Notes: generated by a model not told the origin, from the sequence alone. Shown: positions 9,064-19,809, numbered from the stretch's first letter. The stretch is DNA of 64,000 nt from Alphaproteobacteria bacterium (GCA_024280375.1 JAJRQF010000049.1:20406-84405); one strand, 5' to 3'. A program made the numbers and translations.

Positions 9064-10542
9064 GTGTCGCATAAAAGCAGTCTCAACATAAATCTGTTTT
9101 CACTAACGCCGCCAATCAAGACATTGCACATCACCTGGCTGGCCTTTTTTATATCATTCGCTGTCTGGTTCAATCACGCTCCATTAATAGGGCAGATAAG
9201 GCAAAGCCTCGGCCTCGATGATCAGCAGATCAAAATCCTGCTCATTCTCAATGTGGCGCTAACGATACCGGCTCGCATTATCATTGGTATGCTGGTTGAT
9301 CGGTTTGGTCCGCGGGTCACATTTTCAAGCCTGCTTATGGTAGGCGGCCAAATCTGTATATTATTTTCCCTATCCAATTCATTTGAAATGCTGGCGATCA
9401 CCCGGTTCTTACTGGGCTTTGTTGGCGCAGGCTTTGTGATCGGAATTCGAATGATCTCCGAATGGTTTCCTGCCCGTCAGGTCGGTCTGGCCGAAGGCAT
9501 CTATGGTGGCTGGGGTAATTTTGGATCGGCTGCCGCGGCCATTGCATTGCCCAGTATTGCGCTGTTAGTCGGTGGTGATGACGGTTGGCGCTATGCGACC
9601 GCAATGACCGGTATTATCGCCATTATTTACGGTTTGATTTATTTGATTGTCGCCCGCGACACCCCAAAGGGGGCGACATATTTCAAACCGAAAAAAACCG
9701 GCGCGATGGAAGTCACCAGCAAAAATGATTTCATTTTATATGTGATTATGAAGGCGCCGCTCTTTTTGGCTCTGGGCCTTTTGACCTGGAAACTTGGCAG
9801 CAATAATTTGCAAATGATTGATGGTTGGATTGAAATCACAACCTATAGCGGTTTGCTGCTGCTCTATTTCTATCAGGTGTTTCACATTTATGAAGTGAAC
9901 AAGCAGGTGTTCACCAAATCTGTTGCGAAAATTCATCAATACGATTTCAAGCAGGTAGCTGTGCTCAATCTGGCCTATATGGTGACGTTCGGTTCCGAGC
10001 TTGCTGTGATCTCTATGTTGCCGTTGTTCTTTATCGACACATTTGCCCTCTCGCCCGTAACCGCTGGCATATTGGCATCAGGTTTTGCATTCATGAACCT
10101 GATTGCACGGCCCGGCGGAGGTTTTTTCTCCGATCGTTTCGGCCGCAGAAAGTCACTTACAATTTTATTGACTGGCAGCACAATCGGCTATTTGTTGCTT
10201 TCGCAGATTGATGGTTCAACACCCATATATTTGGCAGTTACCCTCACCATGTTTTGTTCGTTTTTTGTGCAAGCCGGTGAGGGGGCCGTATTCTCGATTG
10301 TGCCTTTGGTGAAACGCCGACTGACCGGGCAGATCGCCGGCATGGTTGGCGCCTATGGCAATGTCGGGGCGGTGTTTTTTCTAACTGTTCTTTCATTCGT
10401 TGCGCCAACAGTTTTCTTCATAACCATTGCCTGTGCAACCGCCCTGACCATCATTGCCGTATGGTTATTCCTAAAAGATCCCGATGGCCAAATAGCAGAA
10501 ATTCTGCCCGATGGCACAGTCGAGTTGATTGAGGTAAGTTGA
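9064..10542 (+). CDS. Nitrate/nitrite transporter, MFS NarK/NasA type
   Basis: Inner-membrane nitrate importer of the major facilitator NNP family, about 12 membrane segments, 492 residues from the chosen start. The N-terminal [20 protein letters not shown] and the nitrate signature region [18 protein letters not shown] are typical. The open frame reaches to 9016, but the sigma-54 element ends at 9014, so an upstream start is impossible for that transcript; GTG at 9064 has AGGA six bases upstream. ATG at 9049 is the alternative. Divergent from nirB; its stop is 5 bp before the kinase/phosphatase start. Confidence 0.93.
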   Translation: MSHKSSLNINLFSLTPPIKTLHITWLAFFISFAVWFNHAPLIGQIRQSLGLDDQQIKILLILNVALTIPARIIIGMLVDRFGPRVTFSSLLMVGGQICILFSLSNSFEMLAITRFLLGFVGAGFVIGIRMISEWFPARQVGLAEGIYGGWGNFGSAAAAIALPSIALLVGGDDGWRYATAMTGIIAIIYGLIYLIVARDTPKGATYFKPKKTGAMEVTSKNDFILYVIMKAPLFLALGLLTWKLGSNNLQMIDGWIEITTYSGLLLLYFYQVFHIYEVNKQVFTKSVAKIHQYDFKQVAVLNLAYMVTFGSELAVISMLPLFFIDTFALSPVTAGILASGFAFMNLIARPGGGFFSDRFGRRKSLTILLTGSTIGYLLLSQIDGSTPIYLAVTLTMFCSFFVQAGEGAVFSIVPLVKRRLTGQIAGMVGAYGNVGAVFFLTVLSFVAPTVFFITIACATALTIIAVWLFLKDPDGQIAEILPDGTVELIEVS

Positions 10543-10547
10543 TTGTA

Positions 10548-12260
10548 ATGACGCAACTGCCTCACATCGAGATCGGACAATATTCAATTGCTGGCCGCAA
10601 GGAAGCCAATGAGGATTCCTACGGTATATTGTTTCCAGAAAACGAATTACTGGCAACCAAGGGGATTGCCATGGCAATTGCTGACGGCATGTCTTCCTGC
10701 GAAGCGCCGAAAGAGGCAAGCGAAAGCTGCGTAAAATCATTCCTCAATGACTACTTTGGCACGCCCGCAAGCTGGAGCGCCAAAACATCTGTTACCCGGG
10801 TGCTAACGGCCACAAATCGCTGGTTATATTCCCAAGGTCAAAATGAATATCAAAGCAATAAAGGCATGGTGAGCACATTTTCAGGGCTAATATTGAGGCG
10901 CGGTATTGCAGAAGTTTTTCACATCGGAGACAGTCGAATTTCGCTTATGCGCAATGGAAAGATTGAGCCGCTCACACGTGATCACAAAACCCGAATTTCA
11001 GATGATAAGGAATATTTATCAAAAGCGATGGGAATTAATCCACATGCGGAAGTGGATTACCGAAAATTACCAGTAGCATTGGGCGATATATTGATATTCA
11101 CCACCGACGGTGTGCATGAATTTATAGATGTCAGGCAAATGGAAGCAATTATCAACGACTATCCGCAAAACCTTGATCGTGCTGCAAAGCTGATCGTTAA
11201 TGAGGCATTTGAAAACTCCAGCCCGGACAATATGACCTGCCAGATTGTACGAATTACCCATACCGGCGAAATTGATGAAGACACCCATATCGACAACCTG
11301 ACGCGCCTGCCATTTCCGCCGCAACTGGAATCGGGCATGACCTTTGAAGGCCATCGTATTATTCGCGAGATCTACGCCAGCAATCGCACCCAGATATATT
11401 TGGCAAAGGACAATGAATCAGGCCAAAACGTTGTGATCAAAACGCCCTCGGTTAATTTCGAAGATGACACCGACTATCTTGAAATGTTTACTCGTGAAGA
11501 ATGGATTGGCTCGCTGATTTCAAATCCTCATGTGGTGAAAATTGTAAAATCAAACAGGCCACGAAAGTTTCTGTATTATGTCGTTGAGTATGTTGAAGGC
11601 CAAACCTTGCGCGAATGGATGAATGACAATCCAACGCCCGATTTGCAAGAAGTGCGTGATATTGCCCGACAATTAGTCAGAGGTCTTCGGGCATTTCACC
11701 GAAAAGAAATTATACATCAGGATATTAAACCCGAAAATATCGTTATTGACAAAGACGGAACAGTAAAACTAATAGATTTTGGCTCCGCCCGTGTGGCCTC
11801 TCTGGAAGATGCGGGTGAGGGCGGAAACGAGCCAATTGTCGGTGGAACGAAAAACTATTCGGCCCCTGAATTTCAACTGGGTTATAAATCCACCAACCAG
11901 TCAGATATCTATTCAATGGGGGTGATTTTGTATGAGATGCTTACCGGAAAACTACCTTATATCGGTGCTTTTGATTCTATTCGAAAACTGAAACTGCAAT
12001 CCTACGTCTCAGCCAGAGCTATCAATTCAAATATTCCTTTTTGGATGGATGAATGTCTTAAAAAAGCCGTCGAAATTAATGCCGCAGATCGATATTTCAC
12101 CATGTCTGAAATGGTGAGGGATTTTTCACGGCCCAATCGAAATTTCAATCAAATCGAAATTGCGCCACTAATAGAACGTTATCCAAATGGATTTTGGAAG
12201 GTTCTCGCCGGTGTGTTGTTTACAATAAATATCATTCTACTTTTCTTATTATCGCGATAA
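10548..12260 (+). CDS. Fused PP2C-type phosphatase / Ser-Thr protein kinase, membrane-anchored
   Basis: About 570 residues with three parts. Residues about 1-240 are a PP2C/SpoIIE-like phosphatase with metal-binding acids in KEANEDSYG, AIADGMSS, TTDGVHEF and SPDNMTC. Residues about 260-540 are a Hanks-type kinase: Lys in VVIKTP, catalytic loop HQDIKPENIVI (HQD instead of HRD), LIDFGSAR, and SAPEF; the glycine loop is degenerate. A single C-terminal membrane helix (VLAGVLFTINIILLFLL) leaves both domains in the cytoplasm. It is co-transcribed with the nitrate transporter (TTG at 10539 overlapping narK's stop is an alternative start). Similar kinases beside nasA/nirBD are known in Pseudomonas (recalled from memory). 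The target is unknown. Confidence 0.92.
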   Translation: MTQLPHIEIGQYSIAGRKEANEDSYGILFPENELLATKGIAMAIADGMSSCEAPKEASESCVKSFLNDYFGTPASWSAKTSVTRVLTATNRWLYSQGQNEYQSNKGMVSTFSGLILRRGIAEVFHIGDSRISLMRNGKIEPLTRDHKTRISDDKEYLSKAMGINPHAEVDYRKLPVALGDILIFTTDGVHEFIDVRQMEAIINDYPQNLDRAAKLIVNEAFENSSPDNMTCQIVRITHTGEIDEDTHIDNLTRLPFPPQLESGMTFEGHRIIREIYASNRTQIYLAKDNESGQNVVIKTPSVNFEDDTDYLEMFTREEWIGSLISNPHVVKIVKSNRPRKFLYYVVEYVEGQTLREWMNDNPTPDLQEVRDIARQLVRGLRAFHRKEIIHQDIKPENIVIDKDGTVKLIDFGSARVASLEDAGEGGNEPIVGGTKNYSAPEFQLGYKSTNQSDIYSMGVILYEMLTGKLPYIGAFDSIRKLKLQSYVSARAINSNIPFWMDECLKKAVEINAADRYFTMSEMVRDFSRPNRNFNQIEIAPLIERYPNGFWKVLAGVLFTINIILLFLLSR

Positions 12261-12473
12261 AACGGTTGAAATTTGATAAAATTATACCCGCCAAAATGCT
12301 TGATCTCTTAACTATTCGTTACTATGCGTTTTGAAACAATAATTTGAATTGGATATCAGCCGATTGACTGCTATTAATATATTCAGATTCATTTTATGCT
12401 AAAAATTTAATTCATGAATTGATACTGAAGTTTGCAGGGTAACCAAATTTTCAAATTGCTGATCAGCCATCTA

Positions 12474-12499
12474 GGACATATTGTATAACAATACTGTCC
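12474..12499. promoter_or_regulatory. Long near-perfect palindrome before the polysaccharide locus
   Basis: The core 12479-12493 (TATTGTATAACAATA) is a perfect 15-bp inverted repeat, and flanking GGACA (12474-12478) and TGTCC (12495-12499) extend it with a one-base bulge. It is 54 bp before the likely ATG of the sugar transferase gene, a usual operator position. No matching regulator is in the window. Confidence 0.45.
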
Positions 12500-12552
12500 A
12501 GGTAACATATGATTTAGTCAGATTTTGTGAATTTCTTGAAGAATATGGTCTA

Positions 12553-13869
12553 ATGAATATTTCTCATCACATCATAAACAAACGACCTTGGCTGACCAGA
12601 TTCCGGGTTCAATTGATCAGCGGTTGGTTGATCGCTGTTTTAATACCTTTTGTGACTGTAAAACTTGGTTTCAATGAGGCCCTGATTAAAAGCAACAATG
12701 ATCTAAATCTATTTTTTGGTGCAGCTATCGCTGCTACGGTTGGCGTTTTGGTTATGCGGCGGCTTACCAATTATCCAAGTATTGTTGCCGGATCCTATGT
12801 GATCATCAGCTTCACCCTGTCCTATTTAATTCTTGTTGGCATCTTTTTTGTTCTTCGACTGGAATATAGTCGGGTATTTTTTGTGCTCAGTTATGTCTTT
12901 TGCCTTGTCTGGTTTTTGTTGGTTTATTTTAACAACAAACAGCGTGTGAAGATTGTCTTTGCGATTGTTCCTGGAGGCAATGTATCCTTGGTGTTCAAAA
13001 TCGCCGGCATCGAATGGAAAATGCTAAAAACTCCGCCTGAATATAGCCCGGATATGGGGCCGGTGGTGGTTGATTTAAGACATTCTCACGGTTCGGAATG
13101 GGAGCGTTTTATTGCTGAATGCGCCCTAAAGGGAGTTCCCGTTTATCATTCAAAGCAAGTTACCGAACACATGACTGGTAAGGTGGATATTGAGCATTTG
13201 TCCGAAAATACATTTGGTTCGCTAATTCCCAATCTGGTTTATCAGCGACTTAAATTAGCCGGTGATGTTATTTTTGCTCTTATCTTGTTGCCGCCGGTGC
13301 TTCTAATTTTGGCAATTGCAGGATTGGCTATCTATTTCACCGAAGGGCAACCGATATTTTTTAAACAACCACGTATGGGGTATCAGGGTAACCATTTTAC
13401 TGTGTTCAAGCTCAGGACCATGAGCAATGTTATCGAAGAACCTTCGAATGACAGCATTGATGTTGTTCAGGGTTCTGAAGATAGTGTCTTGCAAAAGGCA
13501 ATAACCAACATAGATGATATTCGAATTACGCCACTTGGTGCTATATTGCGAAAATACCGAATTGATGAATTACCCCAGATATTCAATATTATTCGCGGTG
13601 AAATGAGTTGGATTGGCCCTCGGCCAGAGGCTGTTGTGTTGTCAGAATGGTATGAAGACAAACTACCATTCTATCGGTATCGACATATTGTTCGGCCCGG
13701 TATTTCAGGCTGGGCACAGGTCAATCAAGGACATGTGGCAGAAATCGAGGAGGTCAATGAAAAACTTCACTACGATTTCTTTTACATCAAAAATCTATCA
13801 GCCTGGCTGGATTTTCTAATCGTAATCAAGACCATCTGGATTGTAATAACCGGTTTTGGCTCTAAGTAA
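12553..13869 (+). CDS. Polyprenyl-phosphate sugar-1-phosphate transferase, initiating
   Basis: Starts the lipid-linked repeat unit by moving a sugar-1-phosphate onto undecaprenyl phosphate at the inner membrane (WbaP/PssA/ExoY-type bacterial sugar transferase). The N-terminal part has four to five membrane segments and a variable cytoplasmic region; the C-terminal catalytic domain from about residue 235 shows a membrane helix (VIFALILLPPVLLIL), KLRTM, RKYRIDELPQ, SWIGPRPE and RPGISGWAQV. Frame is open from 12481 (TTG), but ATG at 12553 gives a more typical N-terminus; the ribosome site is weak for both. First gene of the locus. Which sugar it uses cannot be read from sequence. Confidence 0.92.
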   Translation: MNISHHIINKRPWLTRFRVQLISGWLIAVLIPFVTVKLGFNEALIKSNNDLNLFFGAAIAATVGVLVMRRLTNYPSIVAGSYVIISFTLSYLILVGIFFVLRLEYSRVFFVLSYVFCLVWFLLVYFNNKQRVKIVFAIVPGGNVSLVFKIAGIEWKMLKTPPEYSPDMGPVVVDLRHSHGSEWERFIAECALKGVPVYHSKQVTEHMTGKVDIEHLSENTFGSLIPNLVYQRLKLAGDVIFALILLPPVLLILAIAGLAIYFTEGQPIFFKQPRMGYQGNHFTVFKLRTMSNVIEEPSNDSIDVVQGSEDSVLQKAITNIDDIRITPLGAILRKYRIDELPQIFNIIRGEMSWIGPRPEAVVLSEWYEDKLPFYRYRHIVRPGISGWAQVNQGHVAEIEEVNEKLHYDFFYIKNLSAWLDFLIVIKTIWIVITGFGSK

Positions 13870-14055
13870 TTCGTGGCCAAATGATTTTATGGCCGGGGAA
13901 GGAAATCTCTGAACCGAGTTTGATATTGTGTGATATTGCCATAATTTGGTGATACTGATACCACCTTTGTTGAAGCGATTGTATAAATCAGCAGCTTATA
14001 TTCTTGTCACCTGGTAAGGCCCCGGGGACCGAAATTCGATTGTAATGGATAGCTT

Positions 14056-15375
14056 ATGAAAATTACGGTTATTGGTGCTGGTTATGTTGGACTCGTTTCC
14101 GGTGTTTGCTTTGCCGATTTTGGTCACGATGTTGTTTGTGTCGAGAAAGATATATCCAAAGTCGAAATGTTATCGCGTGGTGAGGTTCCAATTTATGAGC
14201 CAGGCTTGGATGTATTGCTGAATGAAAATCTGGACGCAGGCCGTATAAAGTTTACTCAAAACCTATCCGAAAGTTTAGATGGTTCTGAGGCTGTGTTTAT
14301 TGCTGTTGGGACGCCGACACGGCACGGAGATGGCCACGCTGATCTGACCTATGTTTACCAGACTGCCGAAGAAATTGCTCCCTTAATGCAGCAAGACCTT
14401 GTGGTGATAATTAAGTCGACAGTTCCCGTTGGCACCAATCGAAAGATTTCCGATTTGCTGAAACAAAGACGACCGGAAATTAAATTTCATTCAGCATCAA
14501 ATCCTGAATTTTTGCGTGAAGGATCAGCGATTGAGGATTTCATGCGCCCGGATCGGGTAATTATCGGCGTTGAAGATCAATTTGCGGAAGATGTATTACG
14601 CAGTGTTTATCGCCCGCTCAATCTGCGCGAAACGCCAATTTTCGCCACCGATCTGGAAACGGCAGAGATTATCAAATATGCGGCCAATGCTTTTTTGGCG
14701 ACCAAAATAACCTTTATAAATCAGATTGCCGACCTCTGTGAGAAGGTAGGTGGTGACGTTCAGCAGGTCGCTAAAGGAATGGGCATGGATGGTCGAATTG
14801 GGTCTCAGTTTTTACATGCCGGACCCGGATATGGCGGCTCTTGTTTTCCAAAAGATACGACCGCACTTGCCCGTAGCGGCAGAGAGGCCGGTGCCGTGCA
14901 ATCCATTGTGGAAACCGTGATCTCAGTTAACGAGGCCCGAAAAGCCTCAATGGCCGACAAAATAATCACCGCCTGTGGTGGCTCTGTTGAAGGCAAAAAC
15001 ATAGCCGTACTTGGCGTTACATTTAAGCCCAATACCGATGATATGCGCGATGCGCCAAGTCTCACCATTATTCCTCATCTGCAGAAGGCGGGAGCATCTA
15101 TTTCGGTTTGTGATCCTCAAGGTAAAAAAGAAGGCGAAGCTTTATTGCCAGGTGTTAAGTGGGTAAGCGATCCCTATGAAGCAGCAAATGGAGCAGATGC
15201 GCTTGCCATAATAACAGAGTGGAATGCATTTCGTGGGCTCGATCTTGGCCGACTGAAGTCAAGCATGTCTACGCCAATTATCATTGATCTCAGAAATATT
15301 TATAATGTTGTAGAAATGGCGGATGCAGGCATGGAATATTACTCAATAGGAAAACGAAAGGCGTCTCTTCAGTGA
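14056..15375 (+). CDS. ugd: UDP-glucose 6-dehydrogenase
   Basis: Oxidises UDP-glucose to UDP-glucuronate with NAD. The 439 residues show the N-terminal Rossmann fold (MKITVIGAGYVGLVSG), the substrate and catalytic region with GPGYGGSCFPKDT (catalytic Cys), and the C-terminal UDP-binding domain. Length is standard. It follows the initiating transferase after 186 bp and provides a uronic acid donor for the same polysaccharide. In rhizobia the homologue is called rkpK. Confidence 0.97.
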   Translation: MKITVIGAGYVGLVSGVCFADFGHDVVCVEKDISKVEMLSRGEVPIYEPGLDVLLNENLDAGRIKFTQNLSESLDGSEAVFIAVGTPTRHGDGHADLTYVYQTAEEIAPLMQQDLVVIIKSTVPVGTNRKISDLLKQRRPEIKFHSASNPEFLREGSAIEDFMRPDRVIIGVEDQFAEDVLRSVYRPLNLRETPIFATDLETAEIIKYAANAFLATKITFINQIADLCEKVGGDVQQVAKGMGMDGRIGSQFLHAGPGYGGSCFPKDTTALARSGREAGAVQSIVETVISVNEARKASMADKIITACGGSVEGKNIAVLGVTFKPNTDDMRDAPSLTIIPHLQKAGASISVCDPQGKKEGEALLPGVKWVSDPYEAANGADALAIITEWNAFRGLDLGRLKSSMSTPIIIDLRNIYNVVEMADAGMEYYSIGKRKASLQ

Positions 15376-15540
15376 ATTGTCGTTCTCCGGCGATCTGCAA
15401 TTCTGACTTTAATATTCAAAATTTCAGGTCCGCCATAGTGCGTGCTGATATCTCACTGGTATTATTGCAAAACCAGCAAAACAACCGTAAAGAAACCAAA
15501 CTGTTATTATTTACAACTATTGGCATATGAAATTAATTCA

Positions 15541-16665
15541 ATGACAAATCGAAAAGCACTCATTACAGGCGTGACTGGTCAGGATGGCTCCTATCTCGCT
15601 GAATTTCTTCTCGAAAAAGGCTATGAAGTCCACGGTATTAAACGCCGCGCCTCATCTTTTAATACCCAGCGTATTGATCATATTTATCAAGATCCCCATC
15701 TGGAAAGCCATAATTTCGTTTTGCATTATGGTGATCTGGCTGATTCTTCCAATCTGACGCGAATAATAAAGGAAGTGCAGCCAGACGAAGTGTATAATCT
15801 GGCAGCCCAATCGCATGTGGCCGTAAGCTTTGAAGCGCCAGAATATACCGCAGACGTGGTAGGGCTTGGCACTTTGCGTATTCTTGAAGCAATCAGGCTT
15901 TTGGGGCTGGAAAAGAAGACCCGGTTTTATCAGGCATCGACTTCAGAACTTTACGGCGAAGTACAGGAAACACCGCAACGCGAAACCACACCGTTTTATC
16001 CGCGCTCTCCCTATGCCGCTGCAAAACTTTACGCCTATTGGATTACAGTAAATTACCGCGAAGCCTATGGCATGTATGCGTGCAATGGTATTTTGTTCAA
16101 TCACGAATCGCCCCGGCGCGGCGAAACATTCGTCACCCGCAAAATTACCCGTGGCCTGGCAAATATAGCCCAGGGCCTCGAGCAATGCCTCTATTTGGGT
16201 AACATGAATGCGTTGCGCGACTGGGGCCATGCAAAAGACTATGTGCGCATGCAGTGGATGATGTTACAACAGGAAGCACCGGATGATTTCGTCATTGCTA
16301 CCGGTGTGCAGTATAGTGTTCGGGACTTTGTTCGTTGGTCGGCAGAAGAACTGGGCATTACGCTCGGCTTTGAAGGCAAGGGACAAGACGAAGTAGCGGT
16401 GGTAAAGGCAATCGAGGGAGAAGCTGCGACGGCCTTGAAGGTTGGCGATATAATTGTGCGGGTTGATCCACGATATTTTCGTCCGACTGAGGTCGAAACC
16501 CTTTTGGGTGATCCCACAAAGGCGAAGGAATTACTCGGCTGGGTGCCTGAAATAACAGTTCAGGAAATGTGTGCCGAAATGGTGGCCGAAGACTTAAAGG
16601 TGGCAAAACAGCACAAATTGTTGAAAGCGCACGGGTATGCCCCGCCTGTAACGACTGAATCATAG
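15541..16665 (+). CDS. gmd: GDP-mannose 4,6-dehydratase
   Basis: Converts GDP-mannose to GDP-4-keto-6-deoxymannose, first step to GDP-fucose or GDP-rhamnose. SDR fold with [19 protein letters not shown], the catalytic STSELYGE and YAAAK motifs, and the substrate region [15 protein letters not shown] typical insertion (about residues 280-310) is present. Frame is open from 15442, but homologues start at [10 protein letters not shown], so ATG 15541 (374 aa) is chosen. Followed after 35 bp by GDP-fucose synthase. Confidence 0.97.
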   Translation: MTNRKALITGVTGQDGSYLAEFLLEKGYEVHGIKRRASSFNTQRIDHIYQDPHLESHNFVLHYGDLADSSNLTRIIKEVQPDEVYNLAAQSHVAVSFEAPEYTADVVGLGTLRILEAIRLLGLEKKTRFYQASTSELYGEVQETPQRETTPFYPRSPYAAAKLYAYWITVNYREAYGMYACNGILFNHESPRRGETFVTRKITRGLANIAQGLEQCLYLGNMNALRDWGHAKDYVRMQWMMLQQEAPDDFVIATGVQYSVRDFVRWSAEELGITLGFEGKGQDEVAVVKAIEGEAATALKVGDIIVRVDPRYFRPTEVETLLGDPTKAKELLGWVPEITVQEMCAEMVAEDLKVAKQHKLLKAHGYAPPVTTES

Positions 16666-16700
16666 GCTGAACGCGGGCAGATTACAGGGGCAAATGCAAT

Positions 16701-17666
16701 ATGGTATTGAGGGTTTTTGTAGCGGGCCATAACGGCATGGTCGGCCGGGCGATAATCAGGCGTCTGGAAAATGATGCTAATATAGAGTTGATAACCCGCT
16801 CGCGCCAAGAGCTTGATTTGTTATCACAGCGCGATGTGCAGCGTTTTTTTGAAACTGAAAAAATCGATCAAGTCTATCTGGCAGCGGCAAAGGTCGGTGG
16901 CATTCATGCCAACAATGAACAGCCTGCAGAGTTCATTTATGAAAACCTGATGATTGAGACCAATATCATTCATGCGGCCCATCTGGCCAATATTCAAAAA
17001 TTGCTGTTTTTAGGCTCTAGCTGTATTTATCCCAAAAATGCAGATCAGCCGATGACTGAGGATGCCCTGCTGACCGGCGTGCTGGAACCAACCAATGAGC
17101 CCTATGCGATCGCCAAGATTGCCGGCATTAAAATGTGTGAAAGTTATAACCGCCAATATGACCGCGACTATCGCAGCGTCATGCCGACCAATCTTTATGG
17201 CAGCCACGACAACTATCATGCCGAAAATGCCCATGTGATACCGGCTCTGCTGCGCCGCTTTCATGAGGCTGTGGAAGCGAAAACGCCGGAAATTGTCATA
17301 TGGGGGTCCGGCAAGCCAATGCGTGAATTTTTGCATGTCGACGATATGGCGGCTGCCAGCATATTCGTGATGAATTTGTCTTCTGAAACCTATGGCAAGC
17401 ATACATTGCCAATGCTTTCGCATATAAATGTTGGCACCGGTGTGGATTGTACGATCCGTGAACTTGCTGAAACCATTGCGAAAGTTACGGGCTTTACGGG
17501 AGAGCTGGTATTCGATACATCAAAACCCGATGGCACAAAGCGCAAATTGCTCGACACATCACGCTTGGCAGCACTTGGCTGGACGTATGGCATCAATCTA
17601 GAAAAGGGTCTGACATTGGCCTATAAATGGTTTGCTGCCAATCAGGAAACAATTAGGGGCAAATGA
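16701..17666 (+). CDS. fcl: GDP-L-fucose synthase (epimerase/reductase)
   Basis: Turns GDP-4-keto-6-deoxymannose into GDP-L-fucose with NADPH. The 321-residue SDR protein has GHNGMVG at the nucleotide site, SSCIYPK, the catalytic YAIAK, and the substrate segment [11 protein letters not shown]; length is normal. With gmd it makes a complete GDP-fucose branch, so L-fucose is a probable constituent of the polysaccharide (inference). Confidence 0.96.
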   Translation: MVLRVFVAGHNGMVGRAIIRRLENDANIELITRSRQELDLLSQRDVQRFFETEKIDQVYLAAAKVGGIHANNEQPAEFIYENLMIETNIIHAAHLANIQKLLFLGSSCIYPKNADQPMTEDALLTGVLEPTNEPYAIAKIAGIKMCESYNRQYDRDYRSVMPTNLYGSHDNYHAENAHVIPALLRRFHEAVEAKTPEIVIWGSGKPMREFLHVDDMAAASIFVMNLSSETYGKHTLPMLSHINVGTGVDCTIRELAETIAKVTGFTGELVFDTSKPDGTKRKLLDTSRLAALGWTYGINLEKGLTLAYKWFAANQETIRGK

Positions 17667-17963
17667 CAGGCAGGGGCAAATAAACACACATCAAATCGTA
17701 TGAATTCCTGTGACCTGTTCCTTGGATGGGGCGTAAATATGGGGTCAGGGTTGGGGAACTGGATTTATGGTTTCGCCATTTGGCTAAGATAGATAATCTG
17801 TATTAGCTTCTGATGTGTTGAGTTTGCCGATCCATCCTTTTTGTATAAACTACTTAAAGACTATTCTTTATTGATTCCAAACCAGTTGAGTTACAATACA
17901 GCTGATCTTATAGTTGGCATCGATTAGCTCAACCTGATTGGCAATATGTATGGGGAAAATGCG

Positions 17964-19190
17964 ATGAAATTCGTAAAAATTGCTCGCCGCCCAGCGTTCT
18001 ATTCGCGACAGTTATACGCCAAAAGCTCCGATGCCGCATTGTTACCGTATTCCGAACAGAAGGATTGGTATTGCAGTGATTTTTTTGGTCCGGTGGATAC
18101 TTGGGAAACCTATCTACCGGAAGCTGGTTATGATGCTACAGACATAATTAACGGTGTTCCTGAACTTGATGCAGCGTGGTACCGTGAAAACGAGGGAGCC
18201 TACCTGAGTGAGCCGATGGCAGTGCTTGCAGCTCAACTGAAATCTCTTCGTCCCGATATTTTGTTTCTCGAGGCAATTGAGAGTTTTACGAATGTTGAAA
18301 TAGAAGTAATTCGATCATGGCTGCCAGATCTCAAATTGCTGGCGGGTATGACTGGGACAGATATAAGAACCAACCCAGCCCTGTATGCCGTTGATGCTGT
18401 CTTTACTTGTATGCCGCAGTTGGTCGAAGAATTAAAAAATCAGGGTAAACCAGCCTATTATCTTCCCCATTCGTTTGACCCGCGTGTGTTGAAGAAGATT
18501 GATGTTAAAAGAGAAATTGATGAAGATATTGTATTTCTAGGGAATATAATTCCTGGGGCTCATTTACATGACTATAGGCGAGAAGTATTAGAAACAATCG
18601 CAAATTTTCAACCCTGCACAATTTATTCTGATCAAAATACAATATTTTTAATTGAACTACTAGCGTATAGCATACGGTTTTCTGGGTGGAGTGCTGCTAA
18701 ATTAATGGACAAAATAGGCATCCCCTTTGATCATCTTCCTGGAGGCAGAAAACTAAAAGCTGCGGCAGCAAAGCCAGATAAACCGTCATTCGGATTCAGC
18801 TCAATTCTGGCGAAGCTGATGGCTCCCTCAGTTTATGGATTGGGAATGTACCAGGCGTTGCGAAATAGCAGATTGACAGTAAACGTACATGCCGGATTAG
18901 CAGACAATTATGCCGCGAATATGCGTTTGTTTGAAAGTACAGGAGTAGGAACCTGTTTGGTAACCGATCGAAAAGACAATCTCAGGAGTTTATTTGAGCC
19001 AGATAAAGAAATAGTAGATTTTGGCAGCGCGGATGAGGCAGCAGAAAAAATTGAGTGGTTGCTGGATAATCCAAGCATGGCAGATGAAATTGCGATCAAT
19101 GGTCAAAAAAGAACATTGAGTGATCATTCATTCAGAAACAGAGTGCCAATTTTAACGCAGGCATTCAATGAGTTACTTGCAGCAGCATAA
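17964..19190 (+). CDS. Glycosyltransferase, GT-B fold, CgeB-like C-terminus
   Basis: Probable cytoplasmic transferase of the polysaccharide locus, about 408 residues. The C-terminal third resembles the CgeB/glycosyl transferases group 1 tail: SRLTVNVHAGLADNYAANMR, then LFESTGVGTCLVTD, FGSADEAAEKI and the NGQKRTLSDHSF ending. The N-terminal half is less typical. ATG at 17964 has GGGGA upstream; an in-frame ATG at 17946 is possible. Donor and acceptor are unknown. A 280-bp gap separates it from fcl, so it may have its own promoter. Confidence 0.78.
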   Translation: MKFVKIARRPAFYSRQLYAKSSDAALLPYSEQKDWYCSDFFGPVDTWETYLPEAGYDATDIINGVPELDAAWYRENEGAYLSEPMAVLAAQLKSLRPDILFLEAIESFTNVEIEVIRSWLPDLKLLAGMTGTDIRTNPALYAVDAVFTCMPQLVEELKNQGKPAYYLPHSFDPRVLKKIDVKREIDEDIVFLGNIIPGAHLHDYRREVLETIANFQPCTIYSDQNTIFLIELLAYSIRFSGWSAAKLMDKIGIPFDHLPGGRKLKAAAAKPDKPSFGFSSILAKLMAPSVYGLGMYQALRNSRLTVNVHAGLADNYAANMRLFESTGVGTCLVTDRKDNLRSLFEPDKEIVDFGSADEAAEKIEWLLDNPSMADEIAINGQKRTLSDHSFRNRVPILTQAFNELLAAA

Positions 19191-19221
19191 GAATTTCATA
19201 CAGAATATGGGAATAAATACG

Positions 19222-19809
19222 ATGTTATCACGCATCTGCGACTTCAGTATAAAAGCATCTCGACGTATAATCGCCGGCATAATAACAATTGCAGCGCGCA
19301 ATCAAATAATAATGGGCCCAGGATCACGAATGACTGATAGTGCTCGAATTTATAATTCAAATAAAAACAGAGAATACATCACTATCGGAGAGAACAGCAT
19401 TATTGCGGGAGAGTTGTTTGTATTCGCTCATGGTGGAAAAATTGAAATTGGAGATTTCTGTTTCGTTGGGTCGGAAACTCGAATTTGGTCAGCACAAAAT
19501 ATAAATATTGGAAATAGGGTGTTAATTTCCCATCAAGTGAATATTCTTGATACAAGCGGACATCCAGTAGATTCCGTTGAGAGGCATCATCATTATCGAG
19601 CCATACATTCCAAAGGACACCCCAAAGATTTGAAAGGAATGAAGTCCAAACCCATAAAGATTGGCGATGATGCCTGGATTGGTTTCAATGTCATAATTTT
19701 TGGGGGTGTAACAATTGGGGAAGGGGCAATTATTGGTGCAGGTTCCATAATTCGTAACGACGTGCCGGCAGGAGCAATGATAAAACCTGTTGGAAGCCGA
19801 CAAGATTGA
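19222..19809 (+). CDS. Hexapeptide-repeat acyltransferase
   Basis: Left-handed beta-helix transferase of the CatB/LbH type, likely O-acetylating a sugar of the repeat unit. Hexapeptide turns (ITIGEN, IEIGDF, INIGNR, IKIGDDAWIG, VTIGEGAIIGAGS) and the active-site His region HGG are visible. The end (DVPAGAMIKPVGSRQD) lacks the usual GNPA tail, so the C-terminus may be slightly altered. ATG 19222 has GGGA 9 nt upstream; the frame is open to ATG 19168, which would overlap the previous gene by 23 bp. Lower GC than its neighbours by eye. Confidence 0.82.
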   Translation: MLSRICDFSIKASRRIIAGIITIAARNQIIMGPGSRMTDSARIYNSNKNREYITIGENSIIAGELFVFAHGGKIEIGDFCFVGSETRIWSAQNINIGNRVLISHQVNILDTSGHPVDSVERHHHYRAIHSKGHPKDLKGMKSKPIKIGDDAWIGFNVIIFGGVTIGEGAIIGAGSIIRNDVPAGAMIKPVGSRQD

